A stretch of DNA of 64,000 nucleotides from Pseudomonas lactucae. GTDB taxonomy: Bacteria; Pseudomonadota; Gammaproteobacteria; Pseudomonadales; Pseudomonadaceae. This document shows positions 47,085-56,219 of the stretch, in pieces. The position numbers and the translations under genes were made by a program. The notes beneath the pieces were generated by a model. That model had not been told where the DNA came from. It ran no database searches and saw only the letters and a program-made list of their open reading frames with translations. Position 1 is the stretch's first letter. Each line of letters opens with the position of its first letter. The stretch spans positions 1-64,000 of the forward strand of contig NZ_JAFHKI010000034.1 of NCBI RefSeq assembly GCF_016937615.1. Reading direction: 5' to 3'.

Positions 47085-50000
47085 TTATTCGCCCTCCAGC
47101 CCGCGCAGTTTTACCTGCAGCGTCCTTTCCAGTTCCAGCATCAGCTTTTCCAGGGATTTCACGCCTGCTTCGATCAGCGCTGGCTCATCGCCGCGTGCGC
47201 ACGCCTGCTCGAGGGTTTCGCATTGCGAGGCCAATGCGCGGGCCTGGACGATACGGGCTGCGCCCTTGATCTTGTGGGCCTGCTCGATAATGTCCTGGAG
47301 CGAAGCCTGCGCCGCCAGCAAGGCGAGCAGGTCCTGGCGATCCTGGCGACTGCTGCTCAACAGCTCTTCGAGCAGGCGCCGGCTCATCTGTGGGTCGCCG
47401 CCTGTGAGCGTGTCGAAGTTGCCGAGATCGAACGACTCGCCGACCGGTTGAGGACTGATCTGTGCCAGCTGCCGCTCCAGCGCGGTGAGGCTGATGGGTT
47501 TGAACAGGCAGTCGTTCATGCCGGCCTGGGCGCAGCGCTGTTTCTCTTCGGGTTGGGCATTGGCGGTAAACCCCAATACCACGCAGGGCGTCAGTTGCTC
47601 GCGCTGCTCGTATTCGCGGATCGAGCGACTGAGCTCGTAACCGTTCATGATGGGCATGTTGCAATCGGCGATGACCAGGTCGAAGTGTTGCTGGCGCCAA
47701 GCCTGGAAACCGGTGGCGCCGTTTTGAGCGGCGGTGAAGTGATGGCCGAGGTAGCCCAGCTGCTGGCACATCAACAGGCGGTTCGCCGGGTGATCGTCCA
47801 CCACCAGCACATTGAGCACCGTTGCGGCCGCGGGCACCTCGGGGGTGAATTCATCCACCGCCAGCGCCGGCTGCAGGCGAATCATCTTCAGGCTGACATG
47901 TACCTGGGTACCCACCATCGGCACGCTGCTCAGGCTGAGTTGCCCGCCCATCATTGCGCACAGGCTGCGGCAGATCACCAGCCCCAGGCCTGCGCCGCTC
48001 CTGGCCAGTTGCCCGGAATTGTCGGCCTGTGCAAAGGGTTCGAACAGGCGCATCTGGTCTTCCCGGCTGATGCCGATGCCGGTGTCTTCCACCACCAGTT
48101 TCATCTCGATCTGTTGCGGCAGGTCGGTGGGCAGGACCTCTACCTTGATTTTTACCTGGCCGCGCTCGGTGAACTTGATCGCGTTGCTAACCAGGTTCGA
48201 CAGCACCTGCTTGAAACGCAGCGGGTCGATCAACACTTCGGTGTCGTCAAGGTCGGGCTTGAACTCCAACAGCAGGCTAAGGGTTTTCTGGCGTGCCAGG
48301 CCATCGAACACACGCACCACCGAGGCGATGACCTCTCGCAGGTTCACGCGCTCCGGTGCCAGGCTCAGGCGCCCGGATTCGATGCGCGCGATGTCGAGGA
48401 TATCGCCGATCAGCTCCAGCAGGTCCTTGGCCGAGTTGTAGGCGACTTCAATGGCCGGACGATCGAGATGGCCCTGGTCGGCGCGTTTCAGGGTCAACTC
48501 CAGCATGCCGATCACGGCGTTCATCGGTGTGCGGATTTCGTGGCTCATGGTGGCGAGGAAGGTACTCTTGGCCCGATTGGCCTCGTCGGCGCGTTCCTTG
48601 GCCGCGCGCAGCTCATCGAACAACTGGCGTCGCTCACTGATGTCGACCCAGCCACCGATGATGCCCTGTACCTCGCCAATGGAGTCGCGGTACGGCAGGA
48701 TCCAGTGGTAGATCGTCAGTTTTTTCCCGCGGATATGCAGCGTACGGTCCAGGATCAACGGGTTGCCCTCGGCCACCACGCGCTGATAGTCGGCATGGTA
48801 TTGCGCCGCTTCCGCCGCAAGGGCCGTGCTGATCTGCATCGCGCTTTTGCCGATGACGTCTTCGCGCTTGACGTCGAACACCTGCAGGTAGCTGTCGTTG
48901 CAGGTCTGCAGCAGGCCCTGGCGATCACGTACGTAGATCGGATGCGGAGTCTCATTGACCAGGGCGCGCATGAACTCGAACTGGTCGTTGAGGGCGCGTT
49001 CGGCCATTTTGCGCTGCTTGATCTGGCGGCGCATGTACGCATTCCAGGTCAGGGAAATCAGTAACAAGAGCCCGGTGCCGATGATGATGCGCGCGATCAG
49101 TTGGTGATAGTCGCGCCAATAACTGTCGCCGGCGGCGCTGTAGCCCCGCCAGCGGCTGTTGATCACCCCCAGTTCATCCGGGGCGATGCTGAGCAGGGCC
49201 TTGTCGAGAATCGAACTGAGCTCGGTGGCGCGGCGTGAAGTCGCCAGCGCGAACGTGGCAGGCATCGTGCCGATGCTGAAGCTGATTTGAACCTTGTCCT
49301 GGAACATCGGTGAGGACAGGAAGTAGTTGGCGATCACCAGGGTGTTCACGGCACCGTCCACGTAACCGTTGACCAGCAGCTCGGTCGATTTGAAGGTATC
49401 TCCCGTCTCTACCAGCTCGATCTTCGGAAAGCTGTCACGCAGGAACTTTATCAGCGGGCTGCCTTGCGTCACCGCCAGGCGCTTGCCCGCCATCTCTTCC
49501 AGGCCGGTGGGTGCCTGGGCCTCCTTTCGCGTCAACATGACGTAGGAGTTCTCCAGGTAAGGACGACTGAAGTCCAGTTGGGCTTCCCGTTCGGCGCTGG
49601 GGACGATACCGCCGATGATGTCGACTTTGCCGGCCTCGACCTGATCGATCATCGTGTTCACATCGCGCCCGCGCACGATCTTGAAGCGTAACCCGGTTCG
49701 CAGGCGAATCAATTCCAGCAGATCGGCCGTAATGCCACGAAAATTGCCGTTGGCGTCGAAGAATGTCAGCGGCGCATAGGCTTCGTTCACCACTACGCTG
49801 ACTTCCGGGTGGTCTTTGAGCCAGCGTTCTTCTCGGGACGTCAGTTGCAACTTGTGGTCGGTCAGCAGGATATCGCTGCCGGCACTCCAGCGCTTGGCGA
49901 TGGCTTCCCGTTCACTGGTGGGTACGCTCATCAGTACGGCGTCGACGATACTCAGCAGGATGGTCTGATGCTGGGACATGGCGAAACTGAAGCCATAGGC

Positions 50001-50732
50001 TTCATGTTTACCGAAGTTGGCCATGCGGATGTTTTTAAGGTAGCCCTTGTTGATCATGTAATGGGTGGAAATGGTGTCGCCGAGGAAAACGTCGGCCTGG
50101 TCGAACGCCACCGCATTCAATGCGTTCTGATACGACGGATAGGCGCGAATGATTGCCTTGGGGTAGAGCTTTTCCACCTCGCCCATGGGCAGATAGTGAT
50201 AGACCAGGGCCAGGCGCAGCCCCGCCAATCCGTCACTCAGGCTGCGGGTTTCGCCTTCGCGGGTTACCAGCACCGGCTGGTCCGGGGCATAGGGCTCAGA
50301 CAGGCTGAGGTTGGGGTTTGCCGCCTCGAAGCTGTTGGAGGAACCCAGCAGATCGATATCCCCCGCTACAAGGGCGCGGATGGCAGCCTCTCTCGAGGAA
50401 TAGCGCAACACTCTTACCGGCAGGGCCAGTGCCTTGTTCAGCAGCCCGGCATAATCGGCGGTGAAGCCTTCGTAGTCGCGTCCGCTGGAAGTGAGGTCAA
50501 AGGGGGGGTAGTCGGGGGACGCTGTGCCCAGGACCAGTTCGCGTTTGTTTTGCAGCCACAGGCGTTGCGTCTTGTTCAGATGGGGTTCCAATTGTACCGA
50601 ACCTGCGCGACTCAGTAAGTTAAAGTGTTCCGGGCCCGTTTGATGGTTTGCAGGCACGGCCGTACTGAAGCACAAGCCGGCACTCAATATAATCAGATAG
50701 TCCTTTATACATCTGGGCATCCGCTTTCTCAC
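47085..50732 (-). CDS. BvgS/EvgS-type hybrid sensor kinase
   Basis: A 1215-residue phosphorelay kinase. Signal peptide (about 1-28), two tandem periplasmic family-3 solute-binding (Venus flytrap) domains (about 55-290 and 300-535, with GFTADYAGLLNKAL and FRGITADLLELI), a membrane helix (about 545-565), PAS (590-705), HisKA with His731 (TMSHEIRTPMNAVIG), HATPase, receiver with Asp1023 (IADCNMPIMNG) and HPt with His1153 (AHKIKGAAR). All phosphotransfer residues are intact. The GTG at 50732 overlaps the response regulator stop (GTGA); ATG 50720 is an alternative. The ligand is unknown. Confidence 0.9.
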   Translation of the reverse strand: MRKRMPRCIKDYLIILSAGLCFSTAVPANHQTGPEHFNLLSRAGSVQLEPHLNKTQRLWLQNKRELVLGTASPDYPPFDLTSSGRDYEGFTADYAGLLNKALALPVRVLRYSSREAAIRALVAGDIDLLGSSNSFEAANPNLSLSEPYAPDQPVLVTREGETRSLSDGLAGLRLALVYHYLPMGEVEKLYPKAIIRAYPSYQNALNAVAFDQADVFLGDTISTHYMINKGYLKNIRMANFGKHEAYGFSFAMSQHQTILLSIVDAVLMSVPTSEREAIAKRWSAGSDILLTDHKLQLTSREERWLKDHPEVSVVVNEAYAPLTFFDANGNFRGITADLLELIRLRTGLRFKIVRGRDVNTMIDQVEAGKVDIIGGIVPSAEREAQLDFSRPYLENSYVMLTRKEAQAPTGLEEMAGKRLAVTQGSPLIKFLRDSFPKIELVETGDTFKSTELLVNGYVDGAVNTLVIANYFLSSPMFQDKVQISFSIGTMPATFALATSRRATELSSILDKALLSIAPDELGVINSRWRGYSAAGDSYWRDYHQLIARIIIGTGLLLLISLTWNAYMRRQIKQRKMAERALNDQFEFMRALVNETPHPIYVRDRQGLLQTCNDSYLQVFDVKREDVIGKSAMQISTALAAEAAQYHADYQRVVAEGNPLILDRTLHIRGKKLTIYHWILPYRDSIGEVQGIIGGWVDISERRQLFDELRAAKERADEANRAKSTFLATMSHEIRTPMNAVIGMLELTLKRADQGHLDRPAIEVAYNSAKDLLELIGDILDIARIESGRLSLAPERVNLREVIASVVRVFDGLARQKTLSLLLEFKPDLDDTEVLIDPLRFKQVLSNLVSNAIKFTERGQVKIKVEVLPTDLPQQIEMKLVVEDTGIGISREDQMRLFEPFAQADNSGQLARSGAGLGLVICRSLCAMMGGQLSLSSVPMVGTQVHVSLKMIRLQPALAVDEFTPEVPAAATVLNVLVVDDHPANRLLMCQQLGYLGHHFTAAQNGATGFQAWRQQHFDLVIADCNMPIMNGYELSRSIREYEQREQLTPCVVLGFTANAQPEEKQRCAQAGMNDCLFKPISLTALERQLAQISPQPVGESFDLGNFDTLTGGDPQMSRRLLEELLSSSRQDRQDLLALLAAQASLQDIIEQAHKIKGAARIVQARALASQCETLEQACARGDEPALIEAGVKSLEKLMLELERTLQVKLRGLEGE

Positions 50733-51346
50733 ACTAGCGCGTTTCGTTTTGCCATCTCGATAAGTTCTACCAAGGACTTGGCTTGAAGTTTTTGCATGAG
50801 TCGTTTTTTATAAGTACTTACGGTTTTATTACTCAGGAACATGCCCTTGGCGATTTCCTTGTTGGTACGGCCTTGGGCAAAAAGTTGCAATACCATTAAT
50901 TCGCGGTCGTTGACGGCCTTGAACAGTTCAAGTTCCCTGCCGTCTGCGCCATGCGTCGTCAAGGCTTGGCTGGGAAAGTAGTTATAGCCTGACAGCACCG
51001 CGCGGATGGCGCTCAGCAGTTCGCTCAGGTCGCCTTCTTTGCACACATAGCCATCGGCGCCCGAGCGCATGCAGCGAGTCGCGAACAAGGTGGGGGACTG
51101 GGCCGTCAGCACCAGCGTTTTCATGGTGGTATTCATGGCGTTGAAGCGGCAGAGCACTTCGAGCCCGTCGAGTTTGGGGATACTGATATCCAGGATGATC
51201 AGGTCCGGCAGGCTTTCGCGAACCATTTGTATGGCGTCGCATCCATTATCCGTTTCTCCCACTACTTTGTAGCCTTCGTGCTCCAACAACATCCGGATGG
51301 CAAGCCTTATAACCGGGTGGTCGTCGATAATAAAAACGGTGTTCAT
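50729..51346 (-). CDS. BvgA/EvgA-type response regulator (NarL/LuxR family)
   Basis: A 205-residue regulator. Receiver residues Asp8/Asp9, phospho-acceptor Asp53 (IILDISIPKLDG), Thr/Ser in LVLTAQSP and Lys in VCKEGDL are present, followed by a LuxR-type helix-turn-helix (NDRELMVLQLFAQGRTNKEIAKGMFLSNKTVSTYKKRLMQKL). The ATG at 51346 gives MNTVFIIDDHPVIR. It is translationally coupled to the BvgS-like kinase downstream, its evident partner. Targets are unknown. Confidence 0.92.
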   Translation of the reverse strand: MNTVFIIDDHPVIRLAIRMLLEHEGYKVVGETDNGCDAIQMVRESLPDLIILDISIPKLDGLEVLCRFNAMNTTMKTLVLTAQSPTLFATRCMRSGADGYVCKEGDLSELLSAIRAVLSGYNYFPSQALTTHGADGRELELFKAVNDRELMVLQLFAQGRTNKEIAKGMFLSNKTVSTYKKRLMQKLQAKSLVELIEMAKRNALV

Positions 51347-51596
51347 AGTCACGTTCCATGCAGGTGTAAATAAAGCGGGCACATTAGCTCAGAAGCGGTG
51401 CCAGGAGCATGAAGCCAAGGCCGAGTAGATATAAAACAGGAGATTTCCTACAGCAAAAAAGGTAATGACCTACCGGTTGCCAAGGCTTTGTGAGGTGGTT
51501 TGTCAGCGTTCGGCCGGCCGCGTGGCCAAATCAGGAAGCCAGGCACTTAATAGCGGTTAGTCGAGCATTTTTCAGTGGGTCAATATGTTTAAAGTC
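51347..51596. other. Intergenic region upstream of bvgA-like gene
   Basis: About 250 bp between two minus-strand regulator genes. Two AT-rich patches (51425-51465 and 51565-51600) may hold the promoter of the bvgA/bvgS-like operon, and a GGCCGGCCGC stretch lies near 51513. No clear -35/-10 pair, terminator or small RNA could be named. Confidence 0.35.
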
Positions 51597-51998
51597 CTAC
51601 ACTTGTAGTGTAAGTAAAGGTTGTATCAGCTGTGAAAGTTCATCGTTGTTCAGCGGTTTTGGCAAATAGCCAAGCAATGGCAGGCCGCGTGCCAGTGCCT
51701 GGGCATGCAAGAGTGACAATTCCGCCACCGGCAGTCCGCTGAGCAGGATGGCGTTGCCGACAAAACCGCCGCGACTGGCGATTTCGATCAATTCCAGCCC
51801 GAGTAAGTCAGGCAGGCACTGGTCACACAACAGTACATCGAACGGGGCCTCGGCCTGCCTCATACAACGGATTGCCTGTTCGGAATTCTCCGCCAGGGTC
51901 AGTTGTTCGAAGCCGAAGCTCTTGAGCAGGCACTGGCTCGCCAGCAATTGAAAGGGATGATCCTCCACCAGCAGGATGCGAAGGGGGTAACTGGGCAT
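51597..51998 (-). CDS. Stand-alone response regulator receiver domain
   Basis: A 133-residue single receiver without an output domain. Acidic pair Glu12/Asp13 (LLVEDHPFQ), phospho-acceptor Asp59 (VLLCDQCLPDLLG), Ser in ILLSGLPVAE and Lys in GYLPKPLNNDEL are all kept, so it can be phosphorylated. Start MPSYPLRILL at 51998. It lies upstream of the bvgA-like gene in the same orientation, and could accept phosphate from the nearby hybrid kinases or feed back on them (inference). Confidence 0.83.
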   Translation of the reverse strand: MPSYPLRILLVEDHPFQLLASQCLLKSFGFEQLTLAENSEQAIRCMRQAEAPFDVLLCDQCLPDLLGLELIEIASRGGFVGNAILLSGLPVAELSLLHAQALARGLPLLGYLPKPLNNDELSQLIQPLLTLQV

Positions 51999-52168
51999 AG
52001 AAGGCACGCGGTGAGTCAAGCATCGATGGGGGGCATGTAGGAGTAGTTCGCCAAATTTGCCCGGAGCGTGCGCGATTATTCCTCGGATACTTGTGCGAGT
52101 TCGATCAGGCCGCTCTGTTCCCGTTGTAGGCAGATTCCTTTCAGGGAGCAGGCGGCGCTTTCGGCAGA

Positions 52169-53499
52169 TTATTGCGGGCTGGAACGTCCTGTCATCTCTC
52201 GCGCCATTTCGGTGGCGTAGCTGTCGGTCATGCCGGCAATAAAGTCAATCATGCGCAGGAACGACTTGTGCAATGGCCAGGCAGGGTCCGGTGCGTTGTT
52301 GCCGAGCAGATCGAGAATGCGTCGGTTCTTGAATGATGGCGTACGGCCGCCATGCTGCTCCAGGGCGGCGCCGCAAAACGCGTTCAGGAGAATCTCCAGG
52401 GTGGTGTAGGCGCCGATCTCATGCAACGTCTTGCGCTTGTCCTGGAAGATTTTCTTGCGCGCCATGTCCTTGGCATCCAGCACGCAGCGTTTGGCCGGGC
52501 CATGCATGTGCTCCACCAGATCGCCCGGCAGGGTGCCGGCCAGCAAGGCGTCCTGTTGTTCGACGAAGGCGTGTGCCGCGGCGTTGGTCAGGTGCTCGAT
52601 GGCCTTGCCACGCAGAATCGCCAACTTGCGGCGACGCGAGTCCATTGGGCCCAGTTGTCGATAGGTCTGCGGCAGATCGTCGCCCACCAGGTCAAGCAGC
52701 AGGGATTCGACTTCGGCGTATTCCAGCAGGTCCATTTCCAGGCCGTCTTCCAGGTCGATGAGGGCGTAGCAAATGTCGTCGGCGGCCTCCATCAGGTACA
52801 CCAGCGGATGACGGGCCCAGCGTTGTTCTTCAAGTTGCGGCAGGCCGAGCTTGTGGGCGATCTGTTCCAGAATCGGCAGTTCGCTCTGATAACAGCCGAA
52901 CTTGTGCTTCTTGTAGCCCAGGGAGTCGGCGTGGCGGGCGGTCCAGGGGTATTTCAGGTAGGTGCCGAGGGTGGCGTACGTCAGGCGGGTGCCGCCGTCG
53001 AACTGGTGGTATTCCAGCTGGTGAGTACGCGAAAGCCCTGCGCGTTGCCTTCGAAATTGAGAAAGTCATTGCGCTCGGCGGTACTCATGTCGTCCAGCCA
53101 GCCGCGCCCGGCCGCCTGCTGGAACCAGTGGCGGATCGCGTCCTCGCCGGAATGCCCGAATGGTGGGTTACCGATGTCATGGGCCAGGCACGCCGACTGC
53201 ACCACCATGCCCAGGTCGCTCGGGTCGCACCAGTCGGGCAGGGCGCTGCGCAAGGTTTCACCGACGCGCATGCCGAGGGAGCGGCCCACGCAACTGACTT
53301 CCAGGGAATGGGTCAGACGGGTATGGATATGGTCGTTGCTCGACACCGGGTGCACTTGGGTCTTGCGTCCCAGGCGGCGGAACGCGCCGGAAAAAATGAT
53401 GCGGTCATGGTCTTTGTGAAACGGGCTGCGCCCCAGTTCTTCCGGGCTGTGCAGCGGCTTTCCAAGACGTTCGCGGGTCAGCAGGGTGGGCCAATCCAA
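52169..53499 (-). pseudogene. dgt: Deoxyguanosinetriphosphate triphosphohydrolase (Dgt), frameshifted
   Basis: Dgt cleaves dGTP to deoxyguanosine and triphosphate. The N-terminal frame ([15 protein letters not shown]...) holds the HD-domain ligands in [18 protein letters not shown] and [15 protein letters not shown], and runs to GFRVLT. The frame then breaks at 53020-53021; one extra base restores [28 protein letters not shown], and the protein continues through [17 protein letters not shown] to 52169, 443 residues, the usual length of the family. The lost base lies in a GGG run. A sequencing indel is the simplest reading. Confidence 0.88.
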
Positions 53500-53570
53500 G
53501 GCGGGTACTCTCCGTACGGTGAATGACCCGCCCAGCTTCCCGGTTCAGCGCGGCCTGGGCAAGCGAAAAT

Positions 53571-54734
53571 CTACAGGCCGACCGCGTCGATATCGATTAA
53601 CAGCAAACGCTGACCGTTATCGAAGAATTGTCCGGCGGTGAGGCAGTACTGGTTCGTGGTGGCGTCGCGGTAGGTCGACGACAGGGTCAGGCGTCGCTCC
53701 TCCCAGCCTTCGGCCAGCAGGTGATAGAAATACGGGCGCCACGACCAGTTGTGGCCCAGGTAGCGACTGTCGGCCTGCCAGGCGTCCTGGCGCCATTCGA
53801 AGTTGGGCGTCAACTGTGTGCCATGCCGGTCGCACTGGTAAAAGCGCAGCAACCAGGGGAAGGCCGGCAGTTGCGGCAACTGCGCAAGCGGCGCCTGGTC
53901 CTGGGCCCAGGTTTGCAGGATGTTCATTAATTCGGCCAATTGCTGGCGCAGCTGCATGGTGCGTCCGCGTTCCGCCAGTTTCTGCTGGACATACGCCGTG
54001 CGCAGCTGGGCAAAACGCGGCACGAAGGCGTCGGCGGCGAACCAGTCCAGCTGCGCCTGGGCAAACAGATAGCCCTGCACATACCGCGAGCCGCATTCCA
54101 GGGCGAAACTCAGTTGAGCCTCGGTTTCCACGCCTTCGGCGATGATCCAGCAACCGGTCTTTTCCGCCATCTGCGCCAGCGCCCGTACCACATCGCTGCT
54201 GGGCCCGCCTCGCGCGGCTGCCTGAAACAGGCGCATGTCCAGCTTGAGAATATCGGGCTGCAGTGCCAGTACCCGGTCGAGTTGGGAGTAGCCGGCGCCA
54301 AAGTCGTCGATAGCGATACGCGCACCCGCCTCGCGATAGCGCGTCACTACGTCGGCCAAGCGTTGGATATCTCCGCCCAGCTCGGTGATCTCGAACACGA
54401 TGCGCGCTGGGTCGACGCCATGCCGTTGAATCTGTTTCAGGCTCGGCAGCGCCTGGCCCGGGCGCAGGCGGTTAATCCAGCGCGGCGAAATGTTCAGGCT
54501 CAGGAACCAGTCTTCGGGGGCTTCATGCAGGCGGCTCAGTGCATTGTCGCGAATCTGCCGGTCCAGGCGGCGCAAGGCCACGCCCGGTGCGCGCGGGTCG
54601 TCGAACAGCGGGCCGACGGACTGCAAGCGGCCATCCGCCTGGCGTAGACGCCCCAGGGCCTCGACGCCGGCAATGCGCCCGGTGGCGGTATCGATGAACG
54701 GCTGGAAGCAGGCGAGCGGTTGCCCGTCGATCAC
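53571..54734 (-). CDS. EAL domain c-di-GMP phosphodiesterase with YkuI_C-like domain
   Basis: A 387-residue cytoplasmic protein. The EAL domain (about 1-240) keeps the catalytic residues: Glu25 in VEALGRL, Asn in SLNISPRW, Glu in FEITELGGD, the Asp pair in IDDFGAGYS, Lys in LKLDMRLF, Glu in AEGVETEAQ and the Gln of VQGYLF, so it should be active. A helical linker leads to a C-terminal PAS/Cache-like domain (FYQCDRHGTQLTPNFEW, NWSWRPYFYHLLAEG, LSSTYRDATTNQYCLTAG) resembling the YkuI C-terminal sensor. No membrane helix is seen. It lies just downstream of a terminator. Confidence 0.88.
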   Translation of the reverse strand: MIDGQPLACFQPFIDTATGRIAGVEALGRLRQADGRLQSVGPLFDDPRAPGVALRRLDRQIRDNALSRLHEAPEDWFLSLNISPRWINRLRPGQALPSLKQIQRHGVDPARIVFEITELGGDIQRLADVVTRYREAGARIAIDDFGAGYSQLDRVLALQPDILKLDMRLFQAAARGGPSSDVVRALAQMAEKTGCWIIAEGVETEAQLSFALECGSRYVQGYLFAQAQLDWFAADAFVPRFAQLRTAYVQQKLAERGRTMQLRQQLAELMNILQTWAQDQAPLAQLPQLPAFPWLLRFYQCDRHGTQLTPNFEWRQDAWQADSRYLGHNWSWRPYFYHLLAEGWEERRLTLSSTYRDATTNQYCLTAGQFFDNGQRLLLIDIDAVGL

Positions 54735-54757
54735 GGGGCCTCCTTAAGCGAGGTGGC

Positions 54758-54795
54758 AAAAAAATAGGCCCGCCCTCGTTGACGAGGGCCGGGCC
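54758..54795 (-). terminator. Terminator of the YqjD/YqjE-type operon
   Basis: On the minus strand GGCCCGGCCCTCGT-CAAC-GAGGGCGGGCC forms a strong hairpin followed by TATTTTTTT. It lies between the last operon gene (stop 54828) and the EAL gene. Confidence 0.88.
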
Positions 54796-54827
54796 GATTC
54801 TGTCTGCAAGAATGCAGCCAGCAGGGC

Positions 54828-55169
54828 TCAACCTTTACGCGAAGCGCCGGCCATCGCCAATTTGATCAGCGGGATCAAACCGGCGCCCAACCGCACCAGG
54901 CGCGTCAGGCTGCTGAGGCTGCCGCTCTTGGCGCCCTTGCCGGTAAAGAAACCCAACAGCGTTACCGCCGCCACGCCCCACAGCGGCGCGTGCTTGATGC
55001 CCAGGCTGTCCTGCCAGTTGTGGCGCATGTCGCGGACTTTGTGCAGGGGCGCCATCAGTTGTTGGGACTCGTGACGGATCTCCTGGCGGTGCATTTCCAT
55101 GCGCAGGCGGATCAACGCCTTGCGCATTTCCCGGCGGGAGGTGGTGTGGGGGATTTCAGTCAGGCTCAT
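54828..55169 (-). CDS. Small helical membrane-associated protein (YqjK-like position)
   Basis: A 113-residue basic protein. An amphipathic N-terminal half (RREMRKALIRLRMEMHRQEIRHESQQLMAPLHKVRDM) precedes one or two hydrophobic segments (APLWGVAAVTLLGFFTG; LGAGLIPLIKLAMAG). It is the last gene of a three-gene operon with YqjE- and YqjD-like proteins, the place held by YqjK in enterobacteria, and overlaps the previous gene by 4 bp. The function is unknown. Confidence 0.68.
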   Translation of the reverse strand: MSLTEIPHTTSRREMRKALIRLRMEMHRQEIRHESQQLMAPLHKVRDMRHNWQDSLGIKHAPLWGVAAVTLLGFFTGKGAKSGSLSSLTRLVRLGAGLIPLIKLAMAGASRKG

Positions 55170-55555
55170 GGCAGCAGGCGCTCCCGGTCATTGGCCAGCT
55201 CTTCGAGCGTGGCGTGGAAGGGCGTGGACTCATCGAACACCGCTGCTTTCAAGCGCACGCCGCAGAACGCGGCAGCAAGGGTGTAGAACACGCACAGGCA
55301 GATGATCCCGGTGAGGCGATAGCCGGTGTCCCAGACCAGGATCATCACCAGCGTCGACAGCCCCACCAGCAACAGCAGGGCAAACACCAGCGCCAGGCCC
55401 GCAAACAACAGCAGGCTGACGGTGCGCGCCTTCTGTTCCTGCAATTCGATGCCAAACAGTTCGACGTGGCTGTGCAGCAAGCCTAGAACGGCTGCGCCCA
55501 GGCGTCGTGAGGTTGAACTTGTGCCCGTGGACGAGCCGCTTTCGCCGATAGACAT
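55166..55555 (-). CDS. Phage-holin-family (YqjE-like) membrane protein
   Basis: A 129-residue membrane protein with two strong helices (TVSLLLFAGLALVFALLLLVGLSTLVMILVW; LTGIICLCVFYTLAAAFCGV) and the conserved LLHSHVELFGIELQEQKAR before them, typical of putative actinobacterial-holin-X/YqjE proteins. The DUF883 gene upstream ends 4 bp before its start, and the downstream gene overlaps its stop by 4 bp, so all three are cotranscribed. Confidence 0.82.
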   Translation of the reverse strand: MSIGESGSSTGTSSTSRRLGAAVLGLLHSHVELFGIELQEQKARTVSLLLFAGLALVFALLLLVGLSTLVMILVWDTGYRLTGIICLCVFYTLAAAFCGVRLKAAVFDESTPFHATLEELANDRERLLP

Positions 55556-55559
55556 AGTG

Positions 55560-55874
55560 TTAGCGCCTTGTAGCCAGCAGACCGATCAGAAAGCCCACGC
55601 CGGCGGCAATGCCCACTGCCTGCCAAGGGTTGGTCTGCACGTAATCTTCAGTGGCGGTGACCGCCGCCTGGCCGCGCTCGCGCAGGGAGTCTTCGGTCAC
55701 TTGCAGGGTTTCACGGGCCTTGAGCAGGCTTTCGTGGATCTTGCTGCGCAATTCGTCGGCCTGATCGCCGGCCAGGATCGCGGTGTCGTCCAGCAACTTT
55801 TCGGTGTCACTGACCAGGGTTCTAAAATCCGCCATCAGTATTTCTTGGGCGGTCTGTGCTGTTTTTCTGGCCAT
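55560..55874 (-). CDS. DUF883 (ElaB/YqjD-like) inner-membrane ribosome-tether protein
   Basis: A 104-residue protein: an amphipathic helical N-terminal part (ILMADFRTLVSDTEKLLDDTAILAGDQADELRSKIHESLLKARE) and a C-terminal anchor NPWQAVGIAAGVGFLIGLLATRR, the DUF883 hallmark. E. coli YqjD and ElaB tie inactive ribosomes to the membrane in stationary phase under RpoS. It is the first gene of the operon. A 7-bp inverted repeat (56010-56040) lies about 135 bp upstream. Confidence 0.88.
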   Translation of the reverse strand: MARKTAQTAQEILMADFRTLVSDTEKLLDDTAILAGDQADELRSKIHESLLKARETLQVTEDSLRERGQAAVTATEDYVQTNPWQAVGIAAGVGFLIGLLATRR

Positions 55875-56219
55875 GGTTATCTCCGTGATGGGCTGATCGG
55901 TACGTGTGGTTTCGAGTCACCGGCATCGGTGAAGGTTCAGTGCAATTGTCTGGTACAGCTTTTGCTTTGCCTTGGTGCGCGGGCCGCGAGGCCTGCGCTG
56001 AAGCTGGGCGGTAAGGTCTCAAGCCCTCAAAAACCTTACCTTAAATAACTGAAACTCGCGGAAAAAACCTGTCGGCGAAGGCCTTAGAGGTTGATCGCTG
56101 CGCTAAAGCGGTTCACGCCCTCTCCAGAGGGGCGGTGCCGTCGGTGCCAATTTAGTGCGCGCAACCCAGGTTTGAACCGCTTTGGTGCTTTTTTGCCTAA
56201 TACAGGCCTGCCAACCTCA
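55875..56219. other. Divergent region between DUF883 operon and amt
   Basis: About 345 bp without a gene. It holds an inverted repeat GGTAAGG/CCTTACC (56010-56040), a hairpin-prone stretch around 56125-56150, and a sigma-54-like element TGGTGC-TTTTTTGCC (56183-56197) just before amt in which the GG-to-GC spacing is one base short. Confidence 0.4.

Noticed and set aside
47061..49064. Long open frame (667 codons) on the plus strand antisense to the BvgS-like gene
   Set aside because: It lies wholly within a verified kinase on the other strand; the frame stays open because of high GC3, and the translation has no family features.
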